DNA of 16,285 nt from Larix sibirica (taxonomy: Eukaryota; Streptophyta; Pinopsida; Pinales; Pinaceae). The position numbers and the translations under genes are program-made. Shown here piece after piece: positions 1 to 8,120 of this stretch (position 1 is the first letter of the stretch; every line of letters starts with the position of its first letter). Below the pieces are notes generated by a model, which was not told the origin of the DNA, ran no database searches, and saw nothing but the letters and a program-made list of their open reading frames with translations. The stretch lies in NCBI GenBank assembly GCA_004151065.3, contig NWUY0300003564.1:108747-125031 (forward strand), read 5' to 3'.

Positions 1-168
1 TGTATTTACATATTAACCTAAGGAATTTTCATCTCTACCTAAAAAATGGAGTTACATCTAAACCTGATTAGGATCAAAGAGATGAAGCATAGCCTTAGAC
101 TTCAACGATGCATGTTTCTATGTACCACAAAGAAACCAACCTCAACACCACTGTGATAACCCTCCTAN

Positions 169-248
169 AAGATTTTGTAATTCTACGAAAGATTTTCCCA
201 AATTTTACAAGATTTTATAATTCAGTAAAAGATTCGCCAAAAAATTAT
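169..248. repeat. 40-bp tandem repeat, two diverged copies
   Basis: Two adjacent 40-base units (169-208 and 209-248) both begin with aagatttt and share a following taattc and aaagatt at the same offsets. An N lies just before the first unit. No coding frame is evident. The stretch from 249 to about 440 is AT-rich and I see nothing else in it. Confidence 0.6.
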
Positions 249-443
249 ATATACATATTATATTATTGATAAAATAGCCTTCACACTCTCCCATGCATCA
301 TGGAGATTCTCCCATTTTTTATATGTATAAATTTTGGGGGTGTTCTTAAAATTTTCCTTGGTCACCAAATGCTAAAATAGTTATGCATGCATGAATAAAC
401 AATCTAACATGAATAAACTATGTACACATATTGAAATAGATAC

Positions 444-528
444 CTATGCATGACTTCTTCCCATCGTTGGTGTAGCAATAATAACTGCATCAATGACCTC
501 ACTAAGGTTTGGCATGGAGGACTCTCCA
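444..528 (-). pseudogene. Small exon remnant, tandem counterpart of the exon at 2199-2327
   Basis: On the minus strand a short open frame (containing MPNLSEVIDAVIIATP) runs to a TAG at 444-446, which abuts a splice-donor-like GTATCT. The intron side continues with a CTATTTCAA motif, which also follows the donor of the exon at 2199-2327. The offset between these two donors (about 1755 bases) is close to the 1.74-kb offset of the main-exon duplication, so this is best read as the tandem copy of that exon. The acceptor AG expected near 528 is not clear, so the left exon border is uncertain. Function unknown. Confidence 0.4.
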
Positions 529-559
529 TCATAATGTTGTAAACATGCAAAATAAACAT

Positions 560-795
560 TAGAAAAAACAAGTTCGACATGGAATTGAAATTTAATAAAA
601 AACTATCATCGGAGGCTATACATTACCATGGAATTAGTAGGTCTATGATCATGGACACCCACCCTCTTTATGGAAGAGGTTTGTTTGATAAAGATAAAAA
701 CCTTGGAACATTTGGAATTCGACGAGAAGCAAATGAAAGTGGTGGTGCTTGGATTTCTATTGATGCATATAGTAATAGAGTGTTGGTGTAGTTAG
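560..795 (+). other. Segment replacing the C-terminal part of gene copy 1, with a 70-codon open frame
   Basis: Copy 2 of the neighbouring duplicated gene continues through its C-terminal coding part at the equivalent place, but copy 1 switches near 795-800 to unrelated sequence. That sequence holds an uninterrupted plus-strand frame from ATG at 579 to a stop at 789-791 (starts MELKFNKK, contains YGRGLFDKDKNLGTFGIRRE). The minus strand is also largely open, with two stops. The composition looks protein-like (charged and polar, few runs), but I do not recognise a family and cannot say which strand was coding. It may be a fragment of a transposable element or of another gene. No splice sites or terminal repeats were found. 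Confidence 0.35.
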
Positions 796-797
796 AC

Positions 798-1563
798 ATG
801 CACCCCCACTACTAGATGGCCCTGCACCATAGGGAGGTGATGGTTGTACACCAACAGGGAGAAATGGCCCTGCCTGACTCATACGATCAATGATGGTGGT
901 ATGGAAGGAAACCACCTGAGCTACACTCAAGAATTCCTCCCATGTTTGTGCTATCATATCATGTGAAGGGGGCACATCTAGCCTAGGTAGTTTCTTACGA
1001 CGTGCAAGTACTTGGCAATTGGAATCTTGAAGCCTAGCATTGGGACAGTTTTGAGGCATCCCATGACCAAATCCTTGGAACTCCAACATGTCAAAATAAT
1101 TGACATGTTTTCTCAACACAAAATCAACATACATTTTTCTAAGGAAATATAAGGGAATTTATCTGTTGTTATGAAGTGGCACATCAAAACCATATACCAT
1201 TGATCCATCCAATTCTCTTGGAATAGTGGATATATGCACCAATCAATAGAGATGGGGGTCTATTTTTGTTTGGAATTTTCCCATTTTTTAGCTCTCTAAA
1301 CAAGGAAAATGTGTGCTCTTTGGTGATCTTGAGTTTTTTTATGTCATTGTAACTCAATCCATCTGCATACTATTTCCTTTTTCGTTCTCTATATGATGCA
1401 ATGTCATATAGGGAACCATTTGGGTGAGTAATGGTGTTTACGATGCCATCTAGTAACTCTGACAGAGTGTTGTGGAGTTGGTCTACACCCCTCCATTCCA
1501 CCCCAATCTCTTTGAGCCTCACTAGCTCTCTCCGTATCTCCACATCGGGATCCATGCTAGCCA
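798..1563 (-). pseudogene. Main exon of duplicated unknown gene, copy 1 (decayed)
   Basis: The minus strand has a T-rich tract and TGATTGTAG acceptor ending at 1564, then TGGCTAGC and ATG at 1553-1555. The frame begins MDPDVEIRRELVRLKEIG and stays open to a TAG at 1370-1372. It continues in the same frame (YADGLSYNDIKKLKITKE, HISTIPRELDGSMVYGFDVP), has a TAA at 1159-1161, then runs on through YFLRKMYVDFVLRKHVNYF and a Pro/Gly/Ser-rich tail to about 800. Its frame aligns with copy 2 (2424-3302), which has Gln and Glu codons where this copy has its two stops. This shows that the frame was once coding. No known domain is recognised: no zinc knuckle, catalytic triad or membrane segment is visible in this copy. 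The last coding part is missing and replaced by the 560-795 segment. The phase does not fit the small exon just upstream (1647-1724), so the ATG may be the true start. Confidence 0.6.
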
Positions 1564-1646
1564 CTACAATCATAAATACAAAAAAAACATNNATGTGAAT
1601 CAATGAAATAACATGTATTAAATAACTAACATGTTCAAATAGTTAG

Positions 1647-1724
1647 CTCAGTGTGAGTTGTCCCTCCACCAATGGGGACTTCAGTATTGCCAAATCCTTT
1701 CCCCTCTACCAAAGCATCCATCAT
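1647..1724 (-). pseudogene. Small exon block A1 (78 bp, phase 0), donor lost
   Basis: Minus strand: the acceptor context TTTTTAAACTTCCAG precedes 26 open codons (MMDALVEGKGFGN ... THTE). The block ends at a position where its sisters have GT, but here the sequence is CT (GAG then CTAACT). Residues EGKGFG match EGQGFG of the block at 1827-1907, and both end in a His-x-Glu. The following gap to the main exon at 1563 is only 83 bp and shares the CTATTT and ACATGTTA motifs with the other introns. The broken donor suggests that this exon can no longer be spliced normally. Confidence 0.5.
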
Positions 1725-1826
1725 CTGGAAGTTTAAAAATTCACCAAGTGTTGACATAGTTAGACATGCATAAACCAATGAACTAACATGTACTAACAAA
1801 TTAACATGTACATTAAAAATTGTTAC

Positions 1827-1907
1827 TTCAATGTGAAAACTCTCTCCACCAAGGAGTGGTTGAACACTGGTTCCAAATCCTTGCCCCTCTATAGAAACAT
1901 CTAATAT
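1827..1907 (-). pseudogene. Small exon block A2 (81 bp, phase 0)
   Basis: Minus strand: TTTTTAAACTAAGTGTAG acceptor, then 27 open codons (ILDVSIEGQGFGTSV ... FHIE) and a GTAACA donor. Exon length is a multiple of three with no internal stop. It is a diverged sister of the blocks at 1647-1724 and 2199-2327, sharing the ILD/MLD/MMD start and the H-x-E end. Function unknown; it is too short to classify. Confidence 0.5.
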
Positions 1908-2013
1908 CTACACTTAGTTTAAAAATTATAAGGGTAACTAGTGATCTATACACATGTAAAGTAAGGAAAAACAATTAACTTGAACATGATTTATTTTAAA
2001 AGCATATACTTAC

Positions 2014-2093
2014 CTCAATCAAAAATGTAGTGAGGTTAACATCTGGATATCACTAGAATTAGTGTTTTTCTTTAGCCGTTGAGGATCTAGTGA
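2014..2093 (-). pseudogene. Small exon block B (80 bp), frame broken
   Basis: Minus strand: TTTTTAAAACATGCAG acceptor at 2094-2095 and a near-consensus plant donor (GAG then GTAAGTATATG) at 2012-2013. Length is 80, one short of a multiple of three. The 5' half reads open in one frame (SLDPQRLKKNTNSSD) and the end reads in another (DVNLTTFLIE), which suggests a one-base deletion. The intron flanks resemble those of the A blocks, so it belongs to the same exon array. Function unknown. Confidence 0.5.
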
Positions 2094-2198
2094 CTGCATG
2101 TTTTAAAAATTATAAATATTAGATTAAATAACATTAATGATCAAACATGTATTAACGAATTAACATGTATTAACAAACTAACTTGTTGAAATAGTTAC

Positions 2199-2327
2199 CT
2201 ATATGTGAGTTGTTTCCGTTGAAGACACGACAACACCTAGCACACCAAAACCACCTATAGATTCTAGTACACTGGTGTCTCCATCGCTAGTGCTAGCACT
2301 TTTCCCCACTATAGTGGCATCTAGCAT
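2199..2327 (-). pseudogene. Small exon block A3 (129 bp, phase 0) ending in TAG
   Basis: Minus strand: TTTTTAAACTGGTAG acceptor, then 42 open codons (MLDATIVGKSAST ... ETTHI) and an in-frame TAG at 2199-2201 that directly abuts a GTAACT donor. The sister blocks have GAG or GAA at this codon, so the TAG looks like a loss-of-frame change that still keeps AG|GT. The block is longer than A1 and A2 because of a central Gly/Val-rich stretch. It lies 96 bp downstream of the main exon of copy 2 and may be its next exon. Confidence 0.5.
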
Positions 2328-2423
2328 CTACCAGTTTAAAAATGCTAAAAATAAACAATCTATGTATGCATATAGTAAGGAAAAACATAGTTTGGGAAAT
2401 ATTATTCTTAACCATATACGTAC

Positions 2424-3302
2424 CTACCTAAATAACCTACCAATGTAAATACCTAATGGTGCACAACCATAGAAATCATGGTCACATGCTATGCACATGT
2501 GAGGGTCAGTAGCAGTCTCCTGGTGTGTCAATCCACCCCCACTAGTGGATGGTTCTGCACCATGGGGAGATGATGGTTATACACAAATAGGGAGAGATGG
2601 CTCTACCTATCCCATATGATGTATCTCGGTTCTATGGTGGACAACCACCTATGTTACACTCAAGAATGACTCTTGTGTATGTGCTATCATATCATGTGGA
2701 GGTGTGACATATGGCCTAGGAAACTGCATGTGAGGTGGAGGTATTTAGTGATTGAAATATCCATGCCTGGAATTAGGACAGTTTTGTGGAATCCCATGAC
2801 CATATCCTTGGAACTCCAACATGTCAAAATAATTAACATATTTTTCCAACACAAACTCAACATACATCTTTCTAAGGAAATATAAGCGAATTTCCCTATA
2901 ATTTGCTATGAGGTGGCAGATCTTAAAGACCATACACCATTGATCCATCCAATTCTCTCTGAATGGTGGATATATGCACCACTTGATGGAGATGTGGGGT
3001 ATGTTTTTGTTTGGAATTTCCCCATTCGAGCTCTCTAAACAAGGAAAATATATGATCTTTGGTGATCTTTAGTTTTATTATTTCATTGTAGCTCTACCCA
3101 TTCACGTATTGTTTCCTTTTCCATTCTTTATAAGATGCAATGCCATATAAGGAATCACTTGATTGTGTAATGGTGTTTATGATGCCATCTAGGACTTAGA
3201 AAGAGAGTGGAGGAGTTGGTATCCACCCCTCCATGTCCCCCCCAATATCTCTATGTCTCAAAATCTCTCTCAGAATATCTACATCAGAAATCATGCTAGC
3301 CA
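2424..3302 (-). pseudogene. Main exon of duplicated unknown gene, copy 2 (decayed, C-terminus kept)
   Basis: The minus-strand acceptor TTTATGATTGCAG is followed by TGGCTAGC and ATG at 3292-3294, exactly as in copy 1. The start reads MISDVDILREILRHRDIGG and is then broken by small indels near 3190-3250. Later parts align with copy 1: KRKQYVNG, LKITKDHIFSLFREL, YFLRKMYVEFVLEKYVNYF. In-frame stops lie at 3094-3096, 2649-2651, 2617-2619 and 2577-2579, and there is a frame break and lost segment near 2730-2750. Unlike copy 1, the frame continues past the Ser/Gly-rich tail into a Cys/His-containing end (THQETATDPHMCIACDHD, then FYGCAPLGIYIGRLFR) and stops with TAG at 2424-2426, which directly precedes a GTACGT donor-like site. 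The C-x-x-C with nearby His and Cys could be metal-binding, but this is a guess from one decayed copy. No family recognised. Confidence 0.6.
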
Positions 3303-5329
3303 CTGCAATCATAAATACAAAAAAAATATTAGAAACATATACATGGTATAATGACATCTCTTGTAAATGAAAAAATGTACAACATGTGTTACAAGTAATG
3401 ACATGAGTATTTATAATTTAAAATTTAAAGATGAACAATTACACTAGAGAATGAACATAAAAAATTTCCATGTTAATTTTTTGTTAAATTGGTCATGAAA
3501 ATGCATGCCTACACACTAAGATGTTCCTCAAATATGAAGAATTGTTATTAGTATTGCAAAATAAGCCTTGTGACTCTAACCTAGAAGGTAGAAGGTATTT
3601 ATATGCTTGTATCTTTGTGGAAAAAGGCTTTACGTTAATCACATTGATACATGGTGAAGAAGGTAAGCCTGTAAGAGATTGTAAAATGCATGTGTTTTAC
3701 AATTAAGTTACATTATAAAACACATGATCAAGTTGATTATTGTCTCATTGAAAGTGGTCCCAAACCACCTTGGATACTCATTTGTCTTTGAGTGTGTTAT
3801 GTTGGTTGAGTAACCACCATTTCATGTAAGGTATTATTGATAACCAAGTACACTTTTTAAGTTAGTATGTCTTCTATGTGGTCCCTCTTGGTTACATGTT
3901 GGTGTTAACACAATGCAAAATTTTGACTATCCAACCAATGCCAGAAACACCTGACCTAACAATAGGAGGTATATCACCAATAAGCTTTGGCACAATTTAA
4001 GGGATCTTCTAGTGACGTTGTAGAGAAATGGCCTACTCTGAGGTGTTACTAGACTAAACCTAATTGTTGTAGATTTATTTGTTAATAATGGAGTAATTTT
4101 TTACCATCATTTTCCTTTTTGTTAATGCTTTGCTTAGCCATTTTATATAGGGTTATTGAGTGTGTTAATTGATTTGTTTCGACAATATATTTCTACGATT
4201 TATTTTTGCATTTCATTTATGAATTATGTTTATGCTATTAAATTGTGACCTGCTAAGAAGAGCCCAGTGTGCCAAGTATCATAGCAATGCATTCGACTAG
4301 GGAATGATTAGTAGGAGTAGGTTATTTTACATAGTATTGAATTGTGTTACTTATGTATGCCAAGAATTGTAGAAATGCATTCAGATGAATTAGCTCAATT
4401 GAGGTATGGATACCTTTCAGAGTTAGACTTTCTTTACAATTTCTACATAGAATTTCATCAACGTAGAGTAGAAAAAGAATGAGAAGAAAACCCCCAAAAA
4501 CAATTAGCAATAATTAACATCTCTGTAAATACATATATAGTGTTATTGTTTTTGAAAATTCTATGACCTTGGATTGAAAATTAAAGTAAGATATGGAATA
4601 TATGAAGTCAATCCCAAGCATTACCATAGCCCATCAAGTGGTACTAATGTGATCACCTTAGGGAAATGATTTTTTTCAGATAGGTTTGAAAAAAGGGTGT
4701 GGACGTGACCTTGACATTTTTCTTTCTTACTACTCTAGAAGAGCTATACTCCTTCTTGAGTATTATTGCGTTGAGAGAATTCCCAAATTTTTAATACTAC
4801 AATTTAGGTAGAAAATTCATAGACTATCAATAGAAGACTAGGTTTACAAGATCATAAGGACAAGGGAGTGTTATAGATTTGTAATATACTTGCAGGGTCC
4901 AATAGTCATACTTGAACCAATCTCTCAAGGAACCAACTAAGGAGGTTTAATCATATGCTTATCCACACTACTCAACTACCCAGGTACTATAGAGCAATCT
5001 TCCCAAGTTCTATGCTTGGTTCCACTATAGAAGCAAGATAGTCAATCGGATATCTATAGATATTTTTACTTATCCCATGGGGCTTCCAATATACACAAGG
5101 GATGTGGAAGTGAAATTTTGCGTACAAGTGTTGTCTGATGTAGTGATGTTCAAAGGGGTGCCAATAGGGGATACAAGGGTGTCAAACCAAGTGAAACCTC
5201 TTTTATTTTATGCATGTCTTCTTTCCCAACCACATATGTACCCTTTGAATGGTAGATCACTATTTATTTATAGATTTCATAATACATCTCTAGCCTAAAA
5301 AAAATTCTCTAAAAATCTTGGCTCAAGAA
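3303..5329. other. AT-rich non-coding stretch
   Basis: Both strands were read. Short open frames occur (for example plus 3521-3706 and plus 5077-5298), but none has recognisable motifs, splice context or a sister copy. There are no tandem repeats or terminal repeats that I can support. If the LTR at 5347-5849 is a 5' LTR, its internal region should begin just below 5346 on the minus strand, but no gag-like frame is visible there. Confidence 0.4.
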
Positions 5330-5346
5330 AGTGCTCTACTACGAAA
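5330..5346 (-). other. Decayed primer-binding site (initiator-Met tRNA type)
   Basis: The plus strand reads gtgctctactacgaaatg across this site and the LTR edge. Plant Copia elements with a Met-tRNA primer typically show gtgctctgataccaaatg at this junction, so I count three mismatches in 18. It directly abuts the TGT end of the LTR-like block. The comparison sequence is from general knowledge of the family. Confidence 0.45.
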
Positions 5347-5849
5347 TGTTAAGTGCCTTATTAGCATGATAGGAAATTCATAGTAGAAATAACATAATAT
5401 AACAAGATTCAGAATGAAAATGATAGAATCACCACAACAATAGACAATTGTAATAGAAATATATAGCAATTCCTTTATTGATGAGAGTAATGTTCACTTG
5501 CATTTTCGAGGGAGCAACCTCCAACTAAGCAAAGATTCAATTACAATATAACCTCACAAGACATATCATTACCTTCCTTCCACTTCTTTATAATAATACT
5601 TTCTATCTTCTTAGAACTTTCTAGTGAAGGAATTTTCTAGTAAGTTTTCTTATAAATATTTATTACACACTATATCTACTTCACGGGCCTTATTTAATAG
5701 AGATGCCCTTAATACATTGCAACATATCTATCTACTTAATGGGATTAGGGTAGGACCCTAACTAAACACACAACAATCTCAACCATAGCAGAAATATTCA
5801 ACTAAAATATGGTATATATACACCATATGATCATCCACATTCTCTCACA
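5347..5849 (-). mobile_element. Copia-like LTR remnant, about 503 bp
   Basis: On the minus strand the block begins TGTGAGAGAATGTGG and ends GGCACTTAACA, giving TGT...ACA termini next to a decayed tRNA-Met primer site. Inside, in the minus sense, are a TATATATA promoter-like box (5813-5820) and an AATAAA polyadenylation signal (5474-5479), about 340 bp apart in the order expected for U3-R. A GAGGTTGCTCCCTC motif sits between them, as is common near plant LTR transcript starts. The outer edge at 5849 is the least certain point. No second LTR copy or internal coding region is seen in the window, so this is a truncated or rearranged element. Confidence 0.5.
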
Positions 5850-7414
5850 AGTCCCATGAAAACTACTAGTACAAAGCTTTTTGAGCATAGAAATAAAATT
5901 CTAAAGAAAATCAAGTGNAATTTCATGAGTTGGGGTTTTGTGGTAGTGGCACAAAATTCTGATGACGTGAAGTAGTGGGATGAGGAGTGGGGTTGGTGGG
6001 GGTATAGGCTTGGTATTTTCCGGAGTTGAGAGAGTTGAAGGAGCTAAGGTTCTGGTTATGGTTTTCAGAAGAAGGGATATTAGGGTCTAAGTTAGGATTA
6101 GGAGTTTAAAACGGTCGAAACCAAATCTTTCAATTGTATTTCTATTCTATGGAAAGGACACAAAGGAAATATTGGTCAAGTTTAGTCTTCTTAAACATAA
6201 CTACTACATTACATAAAATCATAAGTAAAACTTATTTTGTATATTTGATCTATAATTGTAGATAGATTTTAGAGAAGTTTCAATTAGTTGTTGGATAGAT
6301 TTTCCTATAGATGGAATGGATAGTTCTTGGATAAATTGGTTCTTTTGTGATATTTAGGGTTCATTGTCAGGTATTTTTTAATGTTTTTTGAGCAAACAAA
6401 TGTCTAAAAATAGAAATAGGGAACAATATTTACCTGTGGTGGAGGAGAAATTGGTTCAGGATGCTTGTAGATGGTGAATTTGCACTTGCATTTTTCCACT
6501 ATCATCGTTGAATTTGCGTATGCACACGCAATGAAGAATGGGGCTCATGGCCTAATTTGGGGAATAAAATATGCAAAGAAAAATGCACACGTGTTTTTTT
6601 TCTCTAAATGTGCACATGTTTTGGAGAGAAAAAAAGCGTACACATTTTTCTCTTCTAGCCTTCGTGGCATCCCACTTGGATACCTTAGACTTTCCCATTC
6701 CTATTTTATATAAACGCGTATGTGTTGGTTACTTCTACAACAAGAACATGTTTTGAAAAATTCCCTTTGCATCTAAAAGGACCCCATCTTTTTGTTACGA
6801 CCCATGTCTAACTCCATCACTGGATGAATCTTGGAGTGTGTAATTTGATTGACCTTACTATGATTCTTAAATATATTCCTATAAAAGTGTAACTAAGCTT
6901 TCCAAAATTCCCAATGGAAAGGGATGAAGTATCCTTAAGGTAATTAGTAAAGATATGATAGAGTCAATTATAGTGAAGGCACTTAGGGGACATCACAACA
7001 ATCAATAGATGTTTTCCTCATGTACAGCCACAACCCACAGAAGTTACATTGGTCATAATACTAGGTTTAGGTCACTAAGATATCTTCCTCAAGTGCAAAT
7101 AAGAGGTTCAACCTTGAACAATCATGGGTCACAAGTAAACAAGAGATGGGTGGCTCAAGGAAATTTTTAGAAAAATTAGACCTTGAATTTAGCATCTCAG
7201 GGAACCTATTCATTCTTATCTTATTTTTTACACACTTGGCCTACAAGCATTGCAAGCTCCTTGGAAAAACAACTATGTTTTGAATGAGGAATGATTGAGG
7301 GGAATTATTTTGGATGCCTAGCACAATAATCTTAGTCTATAATATAATTCGTTTTGTAACCTAAAAAATTGGAATTAATTGGTTAGTTATGTTTCTTGAA
7401 TTAAGGTTTCAATT
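5850..7414. other. Non-coding stretch with a G-rich patch and a hairpin
   Basis: At about 5925-6115 the plus strand is strongly G- and T-rich and poor in C, unlike its AT-rich surroundings; no frame stays open through it. At 6590-6635 two arms, ttttttttctct and agagaaaaaaa, flank a loop holding the palindrome tgtgcaca. The overlapping plus frames at 6471-6756 run through these low-complexity arms and are not convincing genes. A tatataaa at 6704-6711 could be a chance TATA box. Nothing else is recognised. Confidence 0.4.
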
Positions 7415-7804
7415 TTATTTATTTGATTTCTCCTTGGTTTCGAGTAAAACTTTAAAGGAATCCACATCAATAATTTCAAAATATATGTAAAATTTAATGG
7501 TTAAATAGAAACATGAAGGATCATCAATATTTCCTTGAATTGGATGTCCTAAAGACTCTCCTATTAGATGCACTGAAGGTTGAGCAATGTGTTGACGTAC
7601 AATTTATTCTTGTTGTTCTCTCAATTATATTAGTATTTGTTTCATCCTCTCTATAGCCTTCTCTTGTTCTACAATTTTGTCACCCCATTTATGATCATAT
7701 TTCCTAATTCACTTTTTAAGTTTTGCAATCTTGATCGTTGATTAATTTATTCTTTCAAGAGATTCTTTTCAATTTTGATTGTTGATTGTTGATTGCTTCA
7801 CCAA
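7415..7804 (-). pseudogene. Decayed coiled-coil-like coding remnant, unknown family
   Basis: One minus-strand frame of 130 codons can be followed from 7804 to a TAA at 7415-7417 with five internal stops (TGA or TAA). Between the stops the protein is charged and helix-like: KESLERIN, IRKYDHKWGDKIVEQEKAIE, RMKQILI, LREQQE, then IVRQHIAQPSVHLIGESLGH and PIQGNIDDPS. Lys/Glu/Gln content and the spacing of Ile/Leu suggest a coiled coil. Each of the five stops is one C-to-T step from a Gln or Arg codon, which fits the local sequence, but no sister copy proves it. It has the same orientation as the LTR at 9656-10006 and could be part of that element's interior. In AT-rich DNA a frame with five stops in 130 codons is not by itself significant; the amino-acid pattern is the main support. 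Confidence 0.35.
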
Positions 7805-7993
7805 CGTTTTCTTTGTTTTTAATCAACAAATGGTTGGATTTGTGTAATATATAAAAGTATTATCAAGTTTGCAGAATCTTGATTATGCTCCTTAACACTT
7901 GAAATTGCCATATTTACACTCTAAATTGATGGTTGCAATGTGTTTATAGGATCTTGATTGAGATCCATAAATTTTTGAATTGTCAATTGTATT

Positions 7994-8120
7994 ATATTTA
8001 CAGGAGATCGACTCAGCTCGATAGCTTGATCAATCCCAATGCTCAATTAATATCAATAGCTCGATCAAGCTCAATGATCGATTAATCTCAATACCTCAAT
8101 CAAGCTCCATAACTTGATTT
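7994..8120. repeat. Degenerate tandem repeat, about 35-43-bp unit, three copies
   Basis: Units built on gctcgatcaagctcaat and gattaat(a/c)tcaata recur from the gctcgatagcttgatc near 8016 to aacttgattt at 8120. Each unit holds short self-complementary words (ttgatcaa, gatcgat), so single strands could fold. Just upstream, (gattgtt)n occurs near 7776-7795. No coding role is seen. Confidence 0.5.

Noticed and set aside
1370-1603. Protein start at the upstream Met in the 1370-1603 frame
   Set aside because: The part before the TGATTGTAG acceptor is the T-rich end of an intron shared with copy 2, and contains N bases. The ATG at 1553-1555 after the acceptor is the better start.
798-3302. Fungal RIP as the cause of C-to-T stops
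   Set aside because: Intron style and LTR types fit a plant. Two of the stops are not C-to-T, and deamination of methylated cytosines in plants is a simpler explanation.
3521-3706. Plus-strand 61-codon open frame (MFLKYEELL ...)
   Set aside because: Looks protein-like by composition, but there is no recognisable motif, no sister copy and no splice context. It could be chance in AT-rich DNA.
5077-5298. Plus-strand 73-codon open frame
   Set aside because: No motif; stops in all frames before it. It is on the opposite strand from the LTR next to it, so it is not the element's gag.
6704-6711. TATA box (tatataaa)
   Set aside because: Common by chance in this composition. No transcript start, gene or LTR body could be tied to it.
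6471-6756. Two overlapping plus-strand frames rich in Lys and Phe
   Set aside because: They are produced by the hairpin arms of T and A runs at 6590-6635. Two frames being open at once points to low complexity rather than coding.
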